Shown here: positions 60,572-64,000 of the stretch, piece by piece
How the letters are laid out: each line of letters begins with the position of its first letter
Position numbering within the stretch: position 1 is the first letter of the stretch
NCBI GenBank assembly: GCA_046759385.1
Contig: JBHICC010000007.1
Coordinates: 8,412 to 72,411 of the forward strand
DNA: 64,000 bases
Direction of reading: 5' to 3'
Origin: JBHICC01 sp046759385
Lineage (GTDB): Bacteria; Pseudomonadota; Gammaproteobacteria; Acidiferrobacterales; SPGG2
Translations under genes and position numbers: made by a program
The notes under the pieces: generated by a model
Told to the model about the DNA's origin: nothing
Database searches by the model: none
What the model saw: the letters and a program-made list of their open reading frames with translations, nothing else

Positions 60572-61081
60572 TTACTCCAGGTTATCCAGAATCTCATCGA
60601 CCATGGCCAGTGTAAGGTTCTCGTGATAGGCCCCGTCGACCATAAACATCGGGGCACCCCCGCAAGCGGCTAGGCACTCCGCTTCCTTGAGCGTGATCCG
60701 ATCATCTGGGGTAGTCTCGCCGAGCTTGATCCCCAGTTTTTTCTCGAGGTGTTCAACGATAGCCTGCGAGCCACACAACATGCAGGCGATATTGGTACAC
60801 ACGTAGATCTTGTGCCGGCCGACAGGCTCAAGATCGTAAAGCGTATAAAAGGTCGCGACCTCATAGACTGCGATTGGCGGGATCTCTAGGTACTCGGCCA
60901 CGGCATCCATTAACTCCGTTGTCAACCAGCCACCGTTTTGCTCCTGCACCACAAGCAGCGTCCCCATCACTGCTGCTTGCTTGCGCTCCGGCGGATACTT
61001 GACGAGCCAGCGGTCAATCTTCGCCTGCGAGTCCGCGTCAATCAGCGCGGTTCGCGAGACCGCTTGGCTCTGTGAACTCAT
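60572..61081 (-). CDS. nuoE: NADH-quinone oxidoreductase subunit E
   Basis: 169 residues. Thioredoxin-like 2Fe-2S subunit with four cluster cysteines in CTNIACMLCG and EAECLAACGGAP (first and last pairs of the family pattern). N-terminal helical part KYPPERKQAAVMGTLLVVQE. Overlaps nuoD by four bases. Confidence 0.97.
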   Translation of the reverse strand: MSSQSQAVSRTALIDADSQAKIDRWLVKYPPERKQAAVMGTLLVVQEQNGGWLTTELMDAVAEYLEIPPIAVYEVATFYTLYDLEPVGRHKIYVCTNIACMLCGSQAIVEHLEKKLGIKLGETTPDDRITLKEAECLAACGGAPMFMVDGAYHENLTLAMVDEILDNLE

Positions 61082-62331
61082 CGGTCGATTTCCCCAAATA
61101 CGATGTCCTGCGTGCCGATAACGGCTACTACGTCCGCGATCATGTGACCGCGGACCATTTCATCGAGCGCTGCTAAATGCGCGAAGCCGGGCGCGCGAAT
61201 CTTGAGTCGATAGGGCTTATTAGCGCCGTCGGAGATGAGATATACGCCGAACTCGCCGTTGGGTGCCGCCACTGCCGCATAGACCTCGCCCTCAGTAATA
61301 GAAAACCCTTCAGTAAATAGCTTGAAGTGATGAATCAACGACTCCATGTCATCTTTCATTTTTTCCCGCTGTGGCGGCACGAGCTTGTGATCCTCAACGA
61401 TCACGGGGCCCGGATTATTGCGGAGCCACTCGACGCATTGACGAATGATGTCGTTGGACTGACGCATCTCCTCGATCCGAACAAGGTAGCGATCATAGCA
61501 GTCGCCGCTGACGCCGACGGGGATATCGAAGTTCAGCTGGTCGTAGACCTCATACGGCTGCTTCTTGCGCAAATCCCATGCCACGCCGGACCCGCGCAAC
61601 ATCGGTCCGGTAAAGCCGAGTTGCAGCGCCCGCTCCGGCAAGACGACACCGATGCCAACGGTACGTTGCTTCCAGATTCGATTATCGGTGAGAAGTGTCT
61701 CGTAATCGTCGATGTTTTTTGGAAAACGCTCTGTAAAGTCCCAAATGAAATCTAGCAGCGAACCTTGTCGATTAGCATTTCGGCGTGCGACAGCTTTCTG
61801 GCCGTGCCATACCGACGGTAGGTACTGCGGCATAGTTTCGGGTAAATCGCGGTAGACGCCGCCCACACGATAATAAGTCGCGTGCATACGCGCTCCCGAA
61901 ACAGCCTCGTAGCAATCAAACAGATCTTCGCGCTCGCGAAAACAATAAAGAAAGACCGTCATTGCACCGATGTCCAATGCATGAGTTCCGAGCCAGAGCA
62001 GGTGATTGAGGATGCGCGTAATCTCATCGAACAATACGCGCACATACTGTGCGCGTATCGGTGGGGTCACACTAAGCAGCTTCTCCATCGCCAGCACGTA
62101 GCCGTGCTCGTTGCACATCATCGACACATAGTCGAGCCGGTCCATGTAGCCAATGCTTTGGCTATAGGGCTTGTTCTCGGCGAGCTTCTCCGTAGCTCGA
62201 TGTAGCAAACCGATGTGCGGGTCCGCACGCTGGACTACTTCCCCATCGAGCTCCATCACCAGACGCAATACGCCATGCGCCGCCGGGTGCTGCGGGCCGA
62301 AGTTCATTGTGTAGTTACGGATCTCGGCCAC
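61078..62331 (-). CDS. nuoD: NADH-quinone oxidoreductase subunit D
   Basis: 417 residues, separate from NuoC (fused in E. coli). Forms the quinone-binding chamber with NuoB. NFGPQHPAAHGVLRLVMELDG, HRATEKLAENKPYSQSIGYMD, RMHATYYRVGGV, and the C-terminal HMIADVVAVIGTQDIVFGEIDR are diagnostic. Overlaps nuoC by 17 bases. Confidence 0.98.
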   Translation of the reverse strand: MAEIRNYTMNFGPQHPAAHGVLRLVMELDGEVVQRADPHIGLLHRATEKLAENKPYSQSIGYMDRLDYVSMMCNEHGYVLAMEKLLSVTPPIRAQYVRVLFDEITRILNHLLWLGTHALDIGAMTVFLYCFREREDLFDCYEAVSGARMHATYYRVGGVYRDLPETMPQYLPSVWHGQKAVARRNANRQGSLLDFIWDFTERFPKNIDDYETLLTDNRIWKQRTVGIGVVLPERALQLGFTGPMLRGSGVAWDLRKKQPYEVYDQLNFDIPVGVSGDCYDRYLVRIEEMRQSNDIIRQCVEWLRNNPGPVIVEDHKLVPPQREKMKDDMESLIHHFKLFTEGFSITEGEVYAAVAAPNGEFGVYLISDGANKPYRLKIRAPGFAHLAALDEMVRGHMIADVVAVIGTQDIVFGEIDR

Positions 62332-62926
62332 CGAAACCCTCCTCCCGAATTACCCTGGGCACGAGAATCCGCGGGTCAATACTCACAGGTTGGTAGATGA
62401 CGCGCTGCTTCTCAGCGTCATAGCGCATCTCCACCTCGCCGATAAGTGGGAAGTCTTTGCGAAACGGATGCCCGATGAAACCGTAATCGGTCAGGAGACG
62501 TCGCAGATCCGGATGGCCTTCGAACACGATCCCGAACAGATCAAACGCCTCGCGCTCGTACCAGTTGGCCGAACTCCAGATTTCGACTACTGAGTCGACA
62601 ACAGGGAATTCATCATCAAGGAAAGCGCGCACGCGCACGCGGTGATTGTGGTTTACCGATAGCAGATGATAGACGACCGCAAACCGTGGCCCCGTGTGGG
62701 GGCCTTCCAGCGCTTCGCGCCGATAGTCCTGGTAATCAACCCCGCACAGATCAGAAAGCTGCTCGAAGCAAAAGTCAGGCTCGTCACGCAACGCGCGGCA
62801 GACCTTTAGTACATGTTCGCGTTTGACCTCTAGGGTCAGTTCGCCGACCGTCTCGATAACACTGATAACCGAATCCCCGAGCGTTTCCTTGGCGCGGGCG
62901 GCGACGGCCCCGAGTGAAGCTGTCAT
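62315..62926 (-). CDS. nuoC: NADH-quinone oxidoreductase subunit C
   Basis: 203 residues, 30-kDa type subunit of the connecting arm. DLCGVDYQDY, ANWYEREAFDLFGIVFEGHPDLRRLLTDYGF (given in part) and HPFRKDFPLIGEVEMRYD are the family hallmarks. Overlaps nuoD by 17 bases; 21 bases after nuoB. Confidence 0.97.
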   Translation of the reverse strand: MTASLGAVAARAKETLGDSVISVIETVGELTLEVKREHVLKVCRALRDEPDFCFEQLSDLCGVDYQDYRREALEGPHTGPRFAVVYHLLSVNHNHRVRVRAFLDDEFPVVDSVVEIWSSANWYEREAFDLFGIVFEGHPDLRRLLTDYGFIGHPFRKDFPLIGEVEMRYDAEKQRVIYQPVSIDPRILVPRVIREEGFGGRDP

Positions 62927-62947
62927 ACGTGGCTACTCTTCCTGATG

Positions 62948-63424
62948 TCAGCGGGCAATGGTACTGGTGCGTTTTATTTTTTTCTTCAGCTGGATAATGC
63001 CGTAAAGCAGTTGTTCAGCGGTTGGGGGACAGCCAGGAACATAGACGTCAACAGGCACGATACGATCGCACCCGCGCACGACTGAATAGGAATAATGGTA
63101 GTAACCCCCACCGTTCGCGCATGAGCCCATCGAAATCACCCAGCGCGGTTCCGCCATCTGATCGTATACCTTACGCAGTGCCGGCGCCATCTTGTTCACG
63201 AGCGTACCGGCTACAATCATGACGTCGGATTGGCGCGGGCTAGGTCGAAAGATTATTCCGAAACGGTCAAGATCATAGCGGGAAGCGCCAGCGTGCATCA
63301 TTTCAACTGCGCAGCAAGCAAGCCCGAACGTTACGGGCCACATGGATCCTGTGCGTGTCCAATTGATAAGTTTATCCAGCTGCGTGGTGGCCCAGCCCCC
63401 TTCAAGCGCTCCTTCTATTCCCAT
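62948..63424 (-). CDS. nuoB: NADH-quinone oxidoreductase subunit B
   Basis: 158 residues from the ATG at 63424, which has GGGAG upstream; an in-frame ATG at 63445 is possible. It carries the terminal N2 cluster next to quinone: CCAVEMM, then GSCANGGGYYHYSYSVVRGCD and VDVYVPGCPPTAEQLLYGI. It overlaps the end of nuoA by 10 bases. Confidence 0.97.
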   Translation of the reverse strand: MGIEGALEGGWATTQLDKLINWTRTGSMWPVTFGLACCAVEMMHAGASRYDLDRFGIIFRPSPRQSDVMIVAGTLVNKMAPALRKVYDQMAEPRWVISMGSCANGGGYYHYSYSVVRGCDRIVPVDVYVPGCPPTAEQLLYGIIQLKKKIKRTSTIAR

Positions 63425-63771
63425 TCCAATGCTCCCTTCTTCCACTCATAGAGAAAACCGATGATAAGAATGCCGAGAAACAACATCATGGAAAGAAAAC
63501 CGAAGAACCCGATTTCTTCGATCACAACCGCCCACGGGAACAGAAAGGCAATTTCCAGATCGAAAATAATAAAGAGAATGGCCACAAGGTAGTAACGCAC
63601 GTCAAACTTCATGCGTGAGTCCTCGAAGGCCTCAAACCCACACTCGTACGGCGACAATTTCTCGCTGTCTGGGTTGTGCGGACCAAGTAGCCCGCCTAAG
63701 AGCAAGAGCAGGAGCCCAAATCCCAGGCCCACACCAACGAAGATCAGAATCGGGAGGTAGTTCTGTAACAT
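63415..63771 (-). CDS. nuoA: NADH-quinone oxidoreductase subunit A
   Basis: 118 residues, three membrane helices, with YECGFEAFEDSRMKFDVRYYLVAILFIIFDLE (given in parts) typical of the subunit. First gene of the 14-gene nuo operon. The 200 bases upstream, to the tRNA-Leu, must hold the promoter or be read through from the tRNA. Confidence 0.97.
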   Translation of the reverse strand: MLQNYLPILIFVGVGLGFGLLLLLLGGLLGPHNPDSEKLSPYECGFEAFEDSRMKFDVRYYLVAILFIIFDLEIAFLFPWAVVIEEIGFFGFLSMMLFLGILIIGFLYEWKKGALEWE

Positions 63772-63799
63772 TGCCGGCCCTTACGCCATGTTACGCGAG

Positions 63800-63821
63800 T
63801 CTGACACGGATACATGTCAGA
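63800..63821. other. Inverted repeat upstream of nuoA
   Basis: TCTGACA (63800-63806) and TGTCAGA (63815-63821) form a perfect 7-bp inverted repeat 29 bases before the nuoA start. It could be an operator or leader hairpin; no regulator can be named. Confidence 0.4.
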
Positions 63822-63973
63822 ATGCACCGCATTGGTCACGCCATGCGGGTCGCAACGAGTCTAGGCGGTCGGGTCGCGCTAAGTCAAGCGAGCTGCGGTC
63901 ACAACTCATTCTTATTCAGAGAGTTATGAAAGCGGGTGGCCGTTGAGATACCGTACCGCTTGTGTAGGAAAGT

Positions 63974-64000
63974 TGGTGCCGAAGGCGGGACTCGAACCCG
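63974..64000 (-). tRNA. tRNA-Leu, 3' part cut by window edge
   Basis: On the minus strand the last 27 bases of a tRNA: T arm CGGGTTCGAGTCCCG, acceptor 3' strand CTTCGGC, discriminator A, CCA. The sequence fits tRNA-Leu, and tRNA-Leu ahead of nuoA (behind secG) is the usual gammaproteobacterial order. The anticodon is outside the window. Confidence 0.8.

Overview
The window is ordinary gammaproteobacterial chromosome: about 55-58 % G+C by eye, densely packed, with most genes on the minus strand. Several gene orders support this placement: yajC-secD-secF next to tgt-queA, rimP-nusA-infB-rbfA-truB-rpsO-pnp behind an initiator tRNA, glyA-nrdR-ribD-ribE and ribB-ribH-nusB-thiL-pgpA, pcnB-folK, and a 14-gene nuo operon preceded by a tRNA-Leu. 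NuoC and NuoD are separate proteins, DksA has four zinc cysteines and dxs/ispG mark the MEP isoprenoid route. I cannot name the genus. I saw no insertion sequence, prophage, CRISPR array or rRNA operon.

Layout. 1-2.6 kb: the 3' end of dxs, a CPBP-type membrane protein and ispG. 2.8-5.6 kb: a DsbA-like oxidoreductase, a Sel1-repeat protein and an orphan CheR-type methyltransferase. 5.6-15 kb: a minus-strand housekeeping run (glyA, nrdR, ribD, ribE, ribBX, ribH, nusB, thiL, pgpA) split between ribE and ribBX by two plus-strand genes, a membrane-anchored Ser/Thr kinase and an exported protein of unknown function. 15.1-17.3 kb: a VWA lipoprotein and a large coiled-coil membrane protein. 17.5-23.1 kb: secF, secD, yajC, tgt, queA. 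23.2-26.8 kb: tRNA-Leu(CAA), panB, a deoxynucleoside kinase, folK, pcnB (apparently starting at AUU) and tRNA-Glu(CTC). 26.9-32.8 kb: a CnoX/YbbN-like thioredoxin, an ankyrin membrane protein, an unknown membrane protein, a carboxylesterase, a two-domain rhodanese, a small unknown protein and an aminotransferase. 33-38 kb: dksA, dihydroorotase, uppP, a response regulator with a degenerate GGDEF domain, and a YheT-type hydrolase. 38.2-47.1 kb: the translation/RNA operon, from initiator tRNA-fMet through rimP to pnp. 47.1-49.3 kb: an unknown membrane protein, a YfcE-like phosphoesterase and CysZ. 49.3-63.8 kb: nuoN back to nuoA, i.e. all 14 subunits of complex I. The right edge cuts a tRNA-Leu.

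Most genes serve known core functions: isoprenoids, riboflavin, folate and pantothenate, Sec export, queuosine, translation, RNA decay and NADH oxidation. The parts worth a second look are the kinase plus exported protein inside the riboflavin operon, the VWA lipoprotein plus membrane partner, the response regulator whose cyclase site is lost while its c-di-GMP inhibitory site remains, the AUU start of pcnB, an atypical IspG, and a family of short intergenic elements built from facing arms of 7-base repeats. I found no clear large undescribed system; these are candidates with stated tests.
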